In this document: positions 25,836-34,390 of the stretch, piece after piece
Layout: every line of letters starts with the position of its first letter
Position numbering within the stretch: position 1 is the stretch's first letter
Origin: Clostridium massiliamazoniense
GTDB lineage: Bacteria > Bacillota > Clostridia > Clostridiales > Clostridiaceae
Assembly (NCBI RefSeq): GCF_001403635.1
Contig: NZ_LN879467.1
Location: 124,001 to 188,000, forward strand
Direction: 5' to 3'
Length of the DNA stretch: 64,000 bases
Program-made: the position numbers and the translations under genes
Notes under the pieces: model-generated
Databases searched by the model: none
What the model saw: the letters and a program-made list of their open reading frames with translations, nothing else
What the model was told of the DNA's origin: nothing

Positions 25836-25900
25836 AATAGATAACTTATACTAAAATTCAGATTAAATTTTTACTTTACCTTGAATTAAGGCTCCTTTAT
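25836..25900 (+). repeat. Dispersed repeat family B, right-half fragment
   Basis: TAGATAACTTATACTAAAAT, then CAGATTAAATT, then CCTTGAATTAAGG: the right half of the family without its left half. It overlaps the 3' end of the membrane protein gene by a few bases. Confidence 0.5.
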
Positions 25901-26359
25901 TAATTCATCTTTTTCCTCCGTTGATTCAATTTCTTTAAATTTTAAATAACTAACTAAAAAGAAGAAAATTGATATAATCATAATTGCATATATTTTATAA
26001 ATACTATATGGAAACAAAAAGTCCCCGATTGGATATATTTCTGATATAAAAATTAATGCTGCTGGAGCAAAGTATTCTCCTGAATACCCTATTGAATAAA
26101 TAAAATAATAACTTATAGAAACTAAAGTAGTTATAATCCAAAAAAAAGTGCTATATTCAAAAAATAAGAAATTTTTCTTTGTTTTTTGTATAATATAAAA
26201 CCATAGAACTACATAAAGAATACTTATAACAAAACTAAATATACTACTTTGACCCTTTGATATAAAATTTCTAAAATTTAGTATCATAGTAACTACAATT
26301 AATATTAGTATATAAATAGTTTCTTTATTTTTTTTAAAAGCTTCTTTTATTTCTTCCAT
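25886..26359 (-). CDS. Membrane protein, about 157 aa
   Basis: A multi-pass membrane protein with four to five predicted helices (residues about 14-30, 38-56, 62-80, 90-110, 115-136) and an acidic C-terminus. An upstream ATG exists at 26380, but GGAGG lies 7-8 bases before the ATG at 26359, which I choose. Family not recognised. Single gene. Confidence 0.65.
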   Translation of the reverse strand: MEEIKEAFKKNKETIYILILIVVTMILNFRNFISKGQSSIFSFVISILYVVLWFYIIQKTKKNFLFFEYSTFFWIITTLVSISYYFIYSIGYSGEYFAPAALIFISEIYPIGDFLFPYSIYKIYAIMIISIFFFLVSYLKFKEIESTEEKDELIKEP

Positions 26360-26485
26360 AAAAAACCTCCAAATTATCAATTTAATAATATTAATATATC
26401 ATAATTGTAATTTTTTGGAAATATTTTATGTAAACTTTATATTTTTTTACCCTAATTATGATTAAAAATTTTCTAAATATAGAAA

Positions 26486-26527
26486 AAAGACTGTCTTTAA
26501 AATAAAATTCAATTTTTAAGACAGCCT
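26486..26527 (-). terminator. Intrinsic terminator of the transglycosylase gene
   Basis: AAGGCTGTCTTAAAA-type arm pairs with an AAAGACAGTCTT-type arm and is followed by T6 on the minus strand. Confidence 0.8.
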
Positions 26528-26548
26528 TCATAACTTAATTAACTAAAT

Positions 26549-27100
26549 TTAAGAATATAGTTTTTTGTATGTATTCGCATATTTTTGAACTTTTTGAACA
26601 TAATTAGCAGTTTCTGTATAAGGTATACTATTTAAAGTTACTCCATCAGAAGAATAAGCTGAATTATTAAGCCAACTAGCCACTTTAGCTCCTCCCGCAT
26701 TATACGCTGCTGCAACTAATTCCTCATTATTACTAAATTGTTTGCTTAGGTATTCTAAATACCAACATCCAAACTCAATATTTATTTGAGGATTATAAAG
26801 CATAGATGGAGTAAAATTTGTTATTCCTAAATTTTTTGCTATAAATTCTCCTGTAGAAGCAGTTATTTGCATAAGCCCCATAGCACCAACATTAGATTCT
26901 GCATTAGGATTAAAACCACTTTCAGTTTTTATTATTGCTCTAACGAACATTGGATCCATATCAAATTTTTCACTATACTCTACTACATAATTATTATACT
27001 TTTCCGGATAAAAATATTTTTTCATAATATGAGTCTTAATTGGACCATAAGTCATAATACATAGTATGACTATGATAATAAATGCTATTAATTTCTTCAT
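26549..27100 (-). CDS. Lytic transglycosylase (SLT family)
   Basis: 183 residues: an N-terminal membrane anchor or uncleaved signal (5-23) and a single SLT domain (about 40-175) that cuts the glycan strands of peptidoglycan, forming 1,6-anhydro ends. The catalytic Glu is Glu60 in IIKTESGFNPNAES; GAMGLMQIT (72-80) and AAAYNAGGAKV complete the family pattern. ATG with AGGAG upstream. Monocistronic. Confidence 0.9.
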   Translation of the reverse strand: MKKLIAFIIIVILCIMTYGPIKTHIMKKYFYPEKYNNYVVEYSEKFDMDPMFVRAIIKTESGFNPNAESNVGAMGLMQITASTGEFIAKNLGITNFTPSMLYNPQINIEFGCWYLEYLSKQFSNNEELVAAAYNAGGAKVASWLNNSAYSSDGVTLNSIPYTETANYVQKVQKYANTYKKLYS

Positions 27101-27566
27101 TAGTTACTCCTAAAATTTAAATTCTTCTTATAAACTATAAAATTAACCCTTAATTTATCACCTTCTATTATTAATACATCTATTTATTGTATTAATTTGC
27201 TTTAATTAGATTACTATTTATTTTAACATCTTATTCCCTTAATTGCATTAGCAATTTTAACTGTTTTATAGAAATATTTTTTATTTATAGGTATAAATAA
27301 AAAAGTTTTACTAATACTATTATTGTAGAAGTTGCTTTAGATAATTTCTACAAATAATTTAAAATTTAAGTTTACTAGGGGATATTAGTGCTTTACTTAT
27401 ATCCTCTAAAATTTTTATTAGTTTTTTAATTTATAATTAAAATTAAAGAAATCTATTAGAAAAACATACTATTTCTTGTTCTTTTTTCAATTATTATAAT
27501 ATTACTATAATAAGATTATCATATATGCTATAATTTTTATAAGATTATATATGGGAGCTGATTAAA
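27101..27566. other. 466-base gap with a possible small RNA
   Basis: Between the divergent transglycosylase gene and the small gene at 27567. At 27242-27271 TTGCAT and TATAGA are spaced 18 bases (a promoter). Downstream are hairpins TTGTAGAA/TTCTACAA (27325-27354) and GGGGATAT/ATATCCTC (about 27376-27404) with a U-rich stretch after. This may be a short non-coding transcript. No protein frame is supported in the rest. Confidence 0.35.
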
Positions 27567-27737
27567 TTGAAAAAAAACAAATGCCTACTTATTCTTATAG
27601 TAATAATAGCTCTTTTAGCAATTATTGCCCTAATTACAAGCTCATATATGATAATGAATAGTATCTTCAATGCGAATCAAGGAAATACCTTATATAGTTT
27701 ATATATACCTAATCCCATATCACCTAAAGTAGTATAA
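27567..27737 (+). CDS. Small single-TM protein, 56 aa
   Basis: TTG start with GGGAG 8 bases upstream, then MKKNKCLL and a strongly hydrophobic segment (6-24), and a short outside tail of about 30 residues. Not listed among longer frames but has the hallmarks of a translated membrane micropeptide. No family recognised. Confidence 0.55.
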   Translation: MKKNKCLLILIVIIALLAIIALITSSYMIMNSIFNANQGNTLYSLYIPNPISPKVV

Positions 27738-27912
27738 TAATTTATTAATGAAAAACTCTACCAAATTGATTTGAATAAATTTTACTTCCTCATACTACAA
27801 TAATTATGTTACAAAATATTAACACATCACTCCTATTTTAATCTTATTATCTTTTTTAATCTTTCTTTTTAAAATTCAGCTTATCTCAAATATTTATATT
27901 ATCTAAATAATA

Positions 27913-28006
27913 AAAAAGGATATCTATAAAAGTAAAATTTATACAACTATACACTAAACTTAAATGCATGTTTTACAAATAAAATACTCTTTATAGTATC
28001 CTTTAT
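27913..28006 (-). terminator. Probable terminator of narK with a large loop
   Basis: AAAGGATATCTATAAAAGTA and TACTCTTTATAGTATCCTTT form a long imperfect stem with a 50-60 base loop on the minus strand. Confidence 0.5.
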
Positions 28007-28024
28007 TAAATATTATTAAAACAC

Positions 28025-29335
28025 TTATTTTTTATTATTTTTAAATAATAATACCATCAAGAATGATAATATTGTTAATCCTATAAATACTGAGAATCCC
28101 ATTGGAAATCCAGTATTACTATTTCCTGATATAAATGTAGCCATTATTGGAGGTATTACAAATCCACCAAAGGCACCTATACCACCAATCCATCCAGCAG
28201 CTCCACCAACTGCTTCTGGTACAGCTTTAGGAACAATTTTAAATACTGCTGCATTAGCAATTCCCATTCCAACTGCTAAAAGAGTTAAACCAATAAATGC
28301 TAATGGTAAATTATGAGCAAAAGTTAAACATATTGATCCAACTATAGCTATTACTAATGAACACTTTGATACTATTTCTCCACCAAACTTATCTGATAAA
28401 GTTCCTCCCCATATTCTTATAAGGGATGTTAATAGTGAAAAATATGCTGTAGCAAGTCCTGCTGTTTTTATATCAAATTTAAAATATGACATCCAATAAT
28501 TAGGGAACCAACTTGTTAAGGCTAAAAATCCTCCAAATGTAGTAAAATAAACAATAACTAAAGGCCAAGTTCTCCAAGCTTTAGCTGAAATAATTAAACT
28601 TTCAACTGCATTATTGGTAGGAAATAACTCTTGTCCATTTGCTTTTGCTATTTTAATAGCTTCTTCTTCATTAACTCCTTGTTTTTTTAATTGGAAATAT
28701 CCTGCATTTAAGGCAACAATAGCGTATACTATTGTTCCTACTATTAAGAATATAAGCCATGCTAAGTATGAACCTGATAATCCTAACATAGGTAATGCTA
28801 AAAATGGTAATAATATAGAGAATATTCCAGGTGCTAGATTACCAACTCCTGCATAAAATCCTAATGCCCACCCTTGTTTATTTTGTGGGAACCAATAGGA
28901 TGTTTGACCTACTCCAACTGAAAATGTTGCAATACCACATCCTGATAAAATACCAAGTAAAAATAATATCCAATAATAATTGCTTAAATCATCTCTTTGA
29001 AATGCTATTACATAATATAAACCTGCCATTCCTATTATAGATAATATTAAAAGAACTAGGAATGGTTTTTTTCCACCTGTGGTATCAACCCATGCTGAAA
29101 AAGGGATTCTTAACAGTGACCCTGATAAGGATGGTGCTGATACTAACATGGCTAATAAAATAGGATTTATTCCATGAAATGCATGTTTAAAAATTGTTGC
29201 TGTTGGTCCATAAAGTGATACAGCTGCAAATCCAACAAAAAAACCTATTGTTGGTCCTAAAAGCCCTCTCATCATAGAACCTTTAATTAAATTTTGGTAA
29301 TTTCCTGCATTTCCATTTATCTTTCGATTTTCCAT
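28025..29335 (-). CDS. narK: NarK-type nitrate/nitrite MFS transporter
   Basis: 436 residues, 12 predicted helices. The two nitrate-porter signature loops are recognisable but altered: WFPQNKQGWALGFYAGVGN (near 160) in the first half and GGAAGWIGGIGAFGGFVIPP in the second. It should move nitrate in or nitrite out. I see no nitrate reductase in the window; the gene stands alone upstream of the dehydratase pair and has its own terminator. ATG is the first frame start; its ribosome binding site (GGGGGCATT) is weak. Confidence 0.8.
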   Translation of the reverse strand: MENRKINGNAGNYQNLIKGSMMRGLLGPTIGFFVGFAAVSLYGPTATIFKHAFHGINPILLAMLVSAPSLSGSLLRIPFSAWVDTTGGKKPFLVLLILSIIGMAGLYYVIAFQRDDLSNYYWILFLLGILSGCGIATFSVGVGQTSYWFPQNKQGWALGFYAGVGNLAPGIFSILLPFLALPMLGLSGSYLAWLIFLIVGTIVYAIVALNAGYFQLKKQGVNEEEAIKIAKANGQELFPTNNAVESLIISAKAWRTWPLVIVYFTTFGGFLALTSWFPNYWMSYFKFDIKTAGLATAYFSLLTSLIRIWGGTLSDKFGGEIVSKCSLVIAIVGSICLTFAHNLPLAFIGLTLLAVGMGIANAAVFKIVPKAVPEAVGGAAGWIGGIGAFGGFVIPPIMATFISGNSNTGFPMGFSVFIGLTILSFLMVLLFKNNKK

Positions 29336-29610
29336 TGCATAATGCCCCCTATATTCAATTGTTTTATTTTTATCAATTATGTTATTTATTTAACAAATAA
29401 CACCTTTTATTATAAAGAAATTTAATATTATTTCAATATTTTTTAATTTCTTTATTTGTTTTTGATATTTTTCATCTATATGGTTCTATATTGTTAATAA
29501 TTTTACGAATTTTAATCTCTATTCTTTGTATAAATAGGTTTTTATTAAAAAATTATCATTTTAATTTTATAAATTTATTAGAAAAATCAATAAAAATTAT
29601 TAAAATATAA
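29336..29610. other. Gap upstream of narK, nothing recognised
   Basis: AT-rich, with no open frame supported by a ribosome binding site. Probably holds the narK promoter, which I could not pinpoint. Confidence 0.4.
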
Positions 29611-29640
29611 AAATAACTGTGATAATTATCACAGTTATTT
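29611..29640 (-). terminator. Perfect palindrome terminator
   Basis: AAATAACTGTGATAA and TTATCACAGTTATTT are perfect inverted repeats of 15 bases each with flanking A/T runs. Ends the dehydratase-activator transcript and may serve both strands. Confidence 0.8.
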
Positions 29641-29657
29641 TTATATTTATCTATCTT

Positions 29658-31313
29658 TTACTTAGTAACTTTCTCTAAAGCAATTAAAGCTGCACCCATT
29701 GCTCCACAAATTTGAGGCTCTTCTGCTATAAATAATTTAGTATTTAACTTAGCTTCTATTTCTTTTACAACCCCTTCATTTTTGGCAACTCCACCAGTCA
29801 TCATGTACTTCTCATTTCTTCCAACTCTATCTACAAGACCTACTGTTTTTCCTGCTATAGACTTATTAACACCATGGATTATATCTCTCTTTTCTTTATT
29901 ATCAGCAATTAATGATACAACCTCTGACTCAGCAAAAACTGAACATACACTTGTTATATTTAGGTCTTCTTTAAATGTTAATCCTTCTGTTGACATCTCA
30001 GCTAATTCTATTTCCAATGTTTTTGCAATCATCTCTAGAAATCTTCCAGTCCCAGCAGCACATTTATCATTCATAACAAAACTTTTTACATTCCCATTTT
30101 CATCCAGACTTATAGCCTTACTATCTTGTCCTCCAATATCAATTATTGTTCTAACCTCTGGATTGAAAAAGTGAGCTCCCTTTCCATGACAAGTTATCTC
30201 TGTTACATTTTCATCAACAAAGGATATATTATATCTACCATATCCTGTCCCAACTATCATTGCTAAATCATCTCTTTTAATTCCAGCTTCTTCAAGAGCT
30301 AGATTTATTGACTTTTCAGCAGAATCCATACTCTTTGCTCCTGTTCTTACAATTACACTACTTAAAACATTCTTATCTTTATCTAAAATAATTACATTAG
30401 TTGATGTTGAACCACTATCTATACCTGCTACGTATATTTTCTCTTTATCAATAATCTTCTTCATTTTTATATTCCCTCCATTTAATTGCTCATTAAATGC
30501 TTCTATACGAGTTTTTATTTGTCCATTACTTTGATTAGTTAAATCAGTTTCAACTTTTAAAATTGGAATTCCAGCCTTTTGTAAATTTACATATTCAAAA
30601 GAATAATGATCACAGAATTTGACTGTATGATAAACTATCCCTTTTAACTTTGGATCCTCTATTAAGGCTTTTCTATTTGTTGTATCAGCCATTCTCATAC
30701 AAGGAGTATAGGATAGTATTTCATCAGCATACCATTCTATAGCTTTCTCCACATTATCAAAATTCTTTATATGAGTTAAATAATGTTCTCTAGAACAAGT
30801 TTGATTTACTAGTGGATAAGGTAAATTTTCTTGAACCTTATATAAGAAATCCTTTGAAGCCTTAGCCCCTAAAACTGCAATATAATCGCTATCAGGTGTA
30901 CCTTTAGCAACATATTTATATAAACTATTATTAAATTTATTTATATCAAATTTTTTACCACTAAATTCTTCATATGCCTTTATGAACTTTAAAATTTCTG
31001 TCTTAAACATTCCTTTTGCGCAACAGTTATTTTTTCTTGGTAAATCCATCATATAAATAAACTTAATTGATGGTATTTTATCTAAAGTATCTTTAAGTCT
31101 CTTTATTGAATCACAACAGTTTACTAAAAATACCTTATCTATTTTTTTATCTATTATCATATCTAAGGCTACCTTACTATAGGAACACATTGTTGGATGT
31201 AGATATTTTTCAGACTTTGAAAATTCCTCTATATTACTATCCATTATAAATCCTTCTTCATCAAAGGCATCAAATACAGCAAAAGGACTATATTTACAAA
31301 TACAAGCTATCAT
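29658..31313 (-). CDS. 2-hydroxyacyl-CoA dehydratase-type subunit fused to its ATPase activator
   Basis: 551 residues in two parts. Residues 1-285 are a short HgdB/D-like component with several conserved Cys (for example 43, 66-67, 97-98, 173, 205, 234). Residues 293-545 are an ASKHA-fold activator (GIDSGSTSTNV, IGGQDSK, DKCAAGTGRFLE with Cys418, SVCSVFAESE with Cys457). In this family the activator, with a [4Fe-4S] cluster between two subunits, injects an electron at the cost of ATP. Fusion of the two is unusual. An internal GGAGGG and ATG at Met284 (30464) suggest the activator may also be made separately. Two bases separate it from the upstream gene. Confidence 0.85.
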   Translation of the reverse strand: MIACICKYSPFAVFDAFDEEGFIMDSNIEEFSKSEKYLHPTMCSYSKVALDMIIDKKIDKVFLVNCCDSIKRLKDTLDKIPSIKFIYMMDLPRKNNCCAKGMFKTEILKFIKAYEEFSGKKFDINKFNNSLYKYVAKGTPDSDYIAVLGAKASKDFLYKVQENLPYPLVNQTCSREHYLTHIKNFDNVEKAIEWYADEILSYTPCMRMADTTNRKALIEDPKLKGIVYHTVKFCDHYSFEYVNLQKAGIPILKVETDLTNQSNGQIKTRIEAFNEQLNGGNIKMKKIIDKEKIYVAGIDSGSTSTNVIILDKDKNVLSSVIVRTGAKSMDSAEKSINLALEEAGIKRDDLAMIVGTGYGRYNISFVDENVTEITCHGKGAHFFNPEVRTIIDIGGQDSKAISLDENGNVKSFVMNDKCAAGTGRFLEMIAKTLEIELAEMSTEGLTFKEDLNITSVCSVFAESEVVSLIADNKEKRDIIHGVNKSIAGKTVGLVDRVGRNEKYMMTGGVAKNEGVVKEIEAKLNTKLFIAEEPQICGAMGAALIALEKVTK

Positions 31314-31315
31314 TA

Positions 31316-32587
31316 TTATTTTCCTCCATTGTTTTCTAACATCTCAAAAAAAGCCTCTAATCTAGTTTTATTTTGACCCTCTTGGCTATTTCTTCTATCC
31401 ACAGCATCCCCATCAATACTAAGCATAGGTATACTATTTTCATTTAACATATCCTTTAAAATTAAAGTTCCACCACTACTTTCCTTACATCCCCAATGAC
31501 AAAAATTAACTACACCATCTGCATTTAATTCTTTTGCAAATTTTACTATATTGTTTCCTCTTCTTTCAAAAGGCCCATTATAACTATTATTAATTATTTT
31601 TCTCGCAATAGAGCCATAAGGATCATTTACATCTAACTTATGAAGATAATCAACATTCATATCTGATATTAAAAGCTGATAATCCTTATTACAATCTAAA
31701 TATTCTCTTATAGATTCACTATAAAAAGGAAGTACATGTGCCCAAAGAATTTTTTTCTTTGGCTTTAATTCTGGGTAATTTTCTATATCCTTTAGTAACA
31801 TTTCATAAAACTTAAGAGTATCTTTTCTTCCCATCCCTGGATGAGTTGTAAATACCTTAAACATCTCACTTGTTACTGTGTTTGGAAAATACTTATTTTT
31901 TAATAAGTTTAAATATTTTTCATGATATTCTATAGTTTTATTTTCTGTTAATATTATTTCCTTTAATTTATCTTCATTTAATTTTTCTTTTAAATTGTCC
32001 TCAATGAAAGTAACCATCTCTTTTAATTGTTCTTTAACATATTCCTCGCCGTCCTTAGAGTACTCATAAGGAATATCTAAAACAAAACTCTCAATTCCAT
32101 AAATTTCAGATGCTAATCTAAAAGTATTTACATTTGCATCACAAGCTGTCGTTGTTGTAATAGCAAATCTAGGTGTTGGTAATACTTTAGACATTGCAGC
32201 TCCAACAAAGGTTTTATGATAAGAACATAAACTCTCTGTTATTCCCTCTCTCTCAGCCCTATCTATAAAACCATCTTCACATTTTGTTCCTGATAAATAT
32301 GATGACATTGCTTCAATAAGTTGAGGATACATATCAAAAGCATGTAAAAATTCAGTAGGAGTAAATATATTTACAAATGCAGCTCTATCTGGCTTTTTTA
32401 GAGGTTCTAAGGTAAACTTCATACATAGTTCAGATAGGTAATTTAATGATTTAGGTAAATTTTTATCTCCTTTAAGTTTCAATGATAAGTACTGCAAATT
32501 GTATCCTACTTTTAAATATTTAAGTACTTTATCTGGATTATCCATATTGTTTTTTAAAATATTACCATAAGTTTTTATAACATCCAT
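31316..32587 (-). CDS. 2-hydroxyacyl-CoA dehydratase or double-cubane-type Fe-S subunit
   Basis: 423 residues, same family (2-hydroxyglutaryl-CoA dehydratase D-component, PF06050) as the fused partner. Cys residues that may bind clusters lie in SLCSYHKTF, TTACDAN and NFCHWGCKESSGG. The gene starts the two-gene operon, with ATG after AAAGGATGAT. The pair could be a dehydratase for fermenting 2-hydroxyacyl-CoA, or a double-cubane reductase. Lack of a CoA transferase or hydroxyacid dehydrogenase next to it favours the second or an unknown reductive role; that is inference. Confidence 0.82.
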   Translation of the reverse strand: MDVIKTYGNILKNNMDNPDKVLKYLKVGYNLQYLSLKLKGDKNLPKSLNYLSELCMKFTLEPLKKPDRAAFVNIFTPTEFLHAFDMYPQLIEAMSSYLSGTKCEDGFIDRAEREGITESLCSYHKTFVGAAMSKVLPTPRFAITTTTACDANVNTFRLASEIYGIESFVLDIPYEYSKDGEEYVKEQLKEMVTFIEDNLKEKLNEDKLKEIILTENKTIEYHEKYLNLLKNKYFPNTVTSEMFKVFTTHPGMGRKDTLKFYEMLLKDIENYPELKPKKKILWAHVLPFYSESIREYLDCNKDYQLLISDMNVDYLHKLDVNDPYGSIARKIINNSYNGPFERRGNNIVKFAKELNADGVVNFCHWGCKESSGGTLILKDMLNENSIPMLSIDGDAVDRRNSQEGQNKTRLEAFFEMLENNGGK

Positions 32588-32954
32588 AATATCATCCTTT
32601 ATTTTTTCAAATTTCTCCCATTATCTAATTATCTACAAAAAAATAACTCGATATACGTTACTAAATCGTTAAATAAGTTACTAAATTGTATCTTTTTAAT
32701 TTTATTTCATATATTATTCTTTTTCAACCTATACTATCTAAATATTAAAAAATTATGATAAAACAACATATTTAATCAAATTATAGTAACTTTAATATAA
32801 TACTTAAATTATAATTAATTAATTTAGAGAAATTAGCTCTGTTTATACTTATTTCTTTATTTAAATCCTTCTTGTATAACACTATTTTCTTATTTTATAA
32901 TATAAATAAAGACTCTCCATAAACTTTAGAGATTCTTATATGAAAATGTGTATT
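32588..32954. other. Gap without recognised gene
   Basis: Long AT-rich stretch between the divergent dehydratase operon and the rhodanese gene; no supported frame or structured element apart from the repeat copy that follows. Confidence 0.4.
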
Positions 32955-33066
32955 TATTTTAGACTTATAGAAGATTAAAATATTACAAATACTAGGTATC
33001 TAGGGATGTGTGTTTGTTTATCTTCAGCTTATATAGACTTTAGTATTACAAGCATTAATCATTTAG
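32955..33066 (-). repeat. Dispersed repeat family B, copies in reverse orientation
   Basis: In reverse the two halves read TGCTTGTAATACTAAAGTC, then GAAGATAAACAAACACAC, then CTAGTATTTGTAATATTTT: two left-half-like segments in tandem rather than a left and a right half. Confidence 0.5.
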
Positions 33067-33110
33067 ATAAAATAATTTTAAACTAAAGAAGAAAGAAGGA
33101 TTTTAATACA

Positions 33111-33407
33111 ATGGTAAAATCAATAAACGTAAATGATATAGACAATATAATAAACGATATAAAGCTTATAGATATAAGAGAACCTTTTGAAACAGTACCA
33201 AAAGCATTACTTAACTCTGTTAACATTCCTATGGAAACCTTATTATCTAAACCAAAGGAATATCTTGATATGGATAAAGAATACTATATAATTTGTCATT
33301 CTGGTGCAAGAAGCCTAAGAACTTGCTCTGAATTAGATAAAGAAGGCTTTAACGTTATTAACGTCGTTGGTGGAACAGCTGGTTATACAGGAACAAAACT
33401 AAAATAA
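33111..33407 (+). CDS. Single-domain rhodanese
   Basis: 98 residues with the catalytic Cys62 in ICHSGARS and the family's DIREPFE motif (20-26). Rhodanese domains carry sulfur as a Cys persulfide. It may deliver sulfur or bind a protein; no operon partner proves which. ATG with GAAGGA 10 bases upstream. A methyltransferase gene follows after about 110 bases. Confidence 0.85.
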   Translation: MVKSINVNDIDNIINDIKLIDIREPFETVPKALLNSVNIPMETLLSKPKEYLDMDKEYYIICHSGARSLRTCSELDKEGFNVINVVGGTAGYTGTKLK

Positions 33408-33516
33408 TTTTATTTGGATAAATTTGATTAGTATCTTATTAAAGTTAAAGTACAAAAATAATATTATGCTAGGTTTAACCTTAAATTTAAATTTTCAATA
33501 TTAAGGAGTGTTAATT

Positions 33517-34131
33517 ATGAACTTTGATGAATTAGCAAAAGAATGGGATAATGAAAAGAATCTTACAAGAGCAAAATCAATAGGTGATGAAATAAAAAGA
33601 TTATTGGATAACAAAAAAAGTTTAAGAGCCATGGACTTTGGGTGTGGAACAGGTCTTGTTTCATTTTATCTGAAAGATTATTTCTCTGATATATTATTAG
33701 TTGATTTATCTGATGGCATGATAGATGAAGCTAATAAAAAAATCCAAGATACTAAGGTAGAAAACCTACATACTTGGAAGGGTAACATATTAGAATACAA
33801 TGAAAACAAAAAATTCGATGTAATTTATGCACCTTTAGTATTACATCATATAGATAACTATAGAGAAATAATTGTTAAGTTAAAAAATCTATTAGAAGAT
33901 GGTGGTTCACTTATAATAATAGATATGATAAAGGATAATGGTGCTTTCCATAAAGGTTCAACTGTAGTTCCAATGCACAATGGTCTTGACCCACAAGTTA
34001 TTAAAACTATGCTTGATGATATAGGTTTTGATTCTATTACTGATTCTAATGAATTTTTTGAAGGTATTAAAGAAAAAGAAGGTAATACTGTTCACTTTAA
34101 ATTATTTAGTGTTTCAGGAGCAACAAAATAA
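33517..34131 (+). CDS. Class I SAM-dependent methyltransferase
   Basis: About 204 residues. The SAM-binding motif I is AMDFGCGTGLVSFYL, then LVDLSDGMIDEA (motif II), and APLVLHHIDNY; these put it in the methyltransferase_11/12 group (UbiE-like). AAGGAG at 33503-33508 places the start at ATG 33517; a GTG at 33508 would overlap it. Substrate unknown. Its terminator is the leading hairpin of element A copy 2. Confidence 0.85.
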   Translation: MNFDELAKEWDNEKNLTRAKSIGDEIKRLLDNKKSLRAMDFGCGTGLVSFYLKDYFSDILLVDLSDGMIDEANKKIQDTKVENLHTWKGNILEYNENKKFDVIYAPLVLHHIDNYREIIVKLKNLLEDGGSLIIIDMIKDNGAFHKGSTVVPMHNGLDPQVIKTMLDDIGFDSITDSNEFFEGIKEKEGNTVHFKLFSVSGATK

Positions 34132-34156
34132 ACAAAAGTTAATTGAAATAAATTAA

Positions 34157-34390
34157 AAAGGTGCTGTATCAAATCAGCACCTTAATTTATATTACTTTTA
34201 TAAATGTATTTTTTCATCTGCCGAGATAGCTATATAGGTACAAAATGCTGTAACCATTGAACTAGTACTAGAAGCTCTTTATTTTCGAACAATAGTTTCG
34301 TTACGTAAGTGAGTGGTCACAAATGATGAACCTATATAGCTAGATAAAAGGCAGAGAAGATCTACCTGTAATTTTTATACCCTTCTTTTT
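34157..34390 (+). repeat. Element A, copy 2
   Basis: Same order of parts as copy 1: GGTGCTG/CAGCACC hairpin, spacer TTAATTTATATTACTTTTAT, CTGCC...GGCAG outer pair, AGCTATATAGGT/ACCTATATAGCT, TGTAACCA/TGGTCACA, then a shortened tip (CGAAC/GTTTCG), ACGTAAGTGAGTGG, and a weaker end hairpin. Lies between a plus-strand gene end (34131) and a minus-strand gene end (34391), so both genes read into it. The tip differs from copies 1 and 3. Confidence 0.8.
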
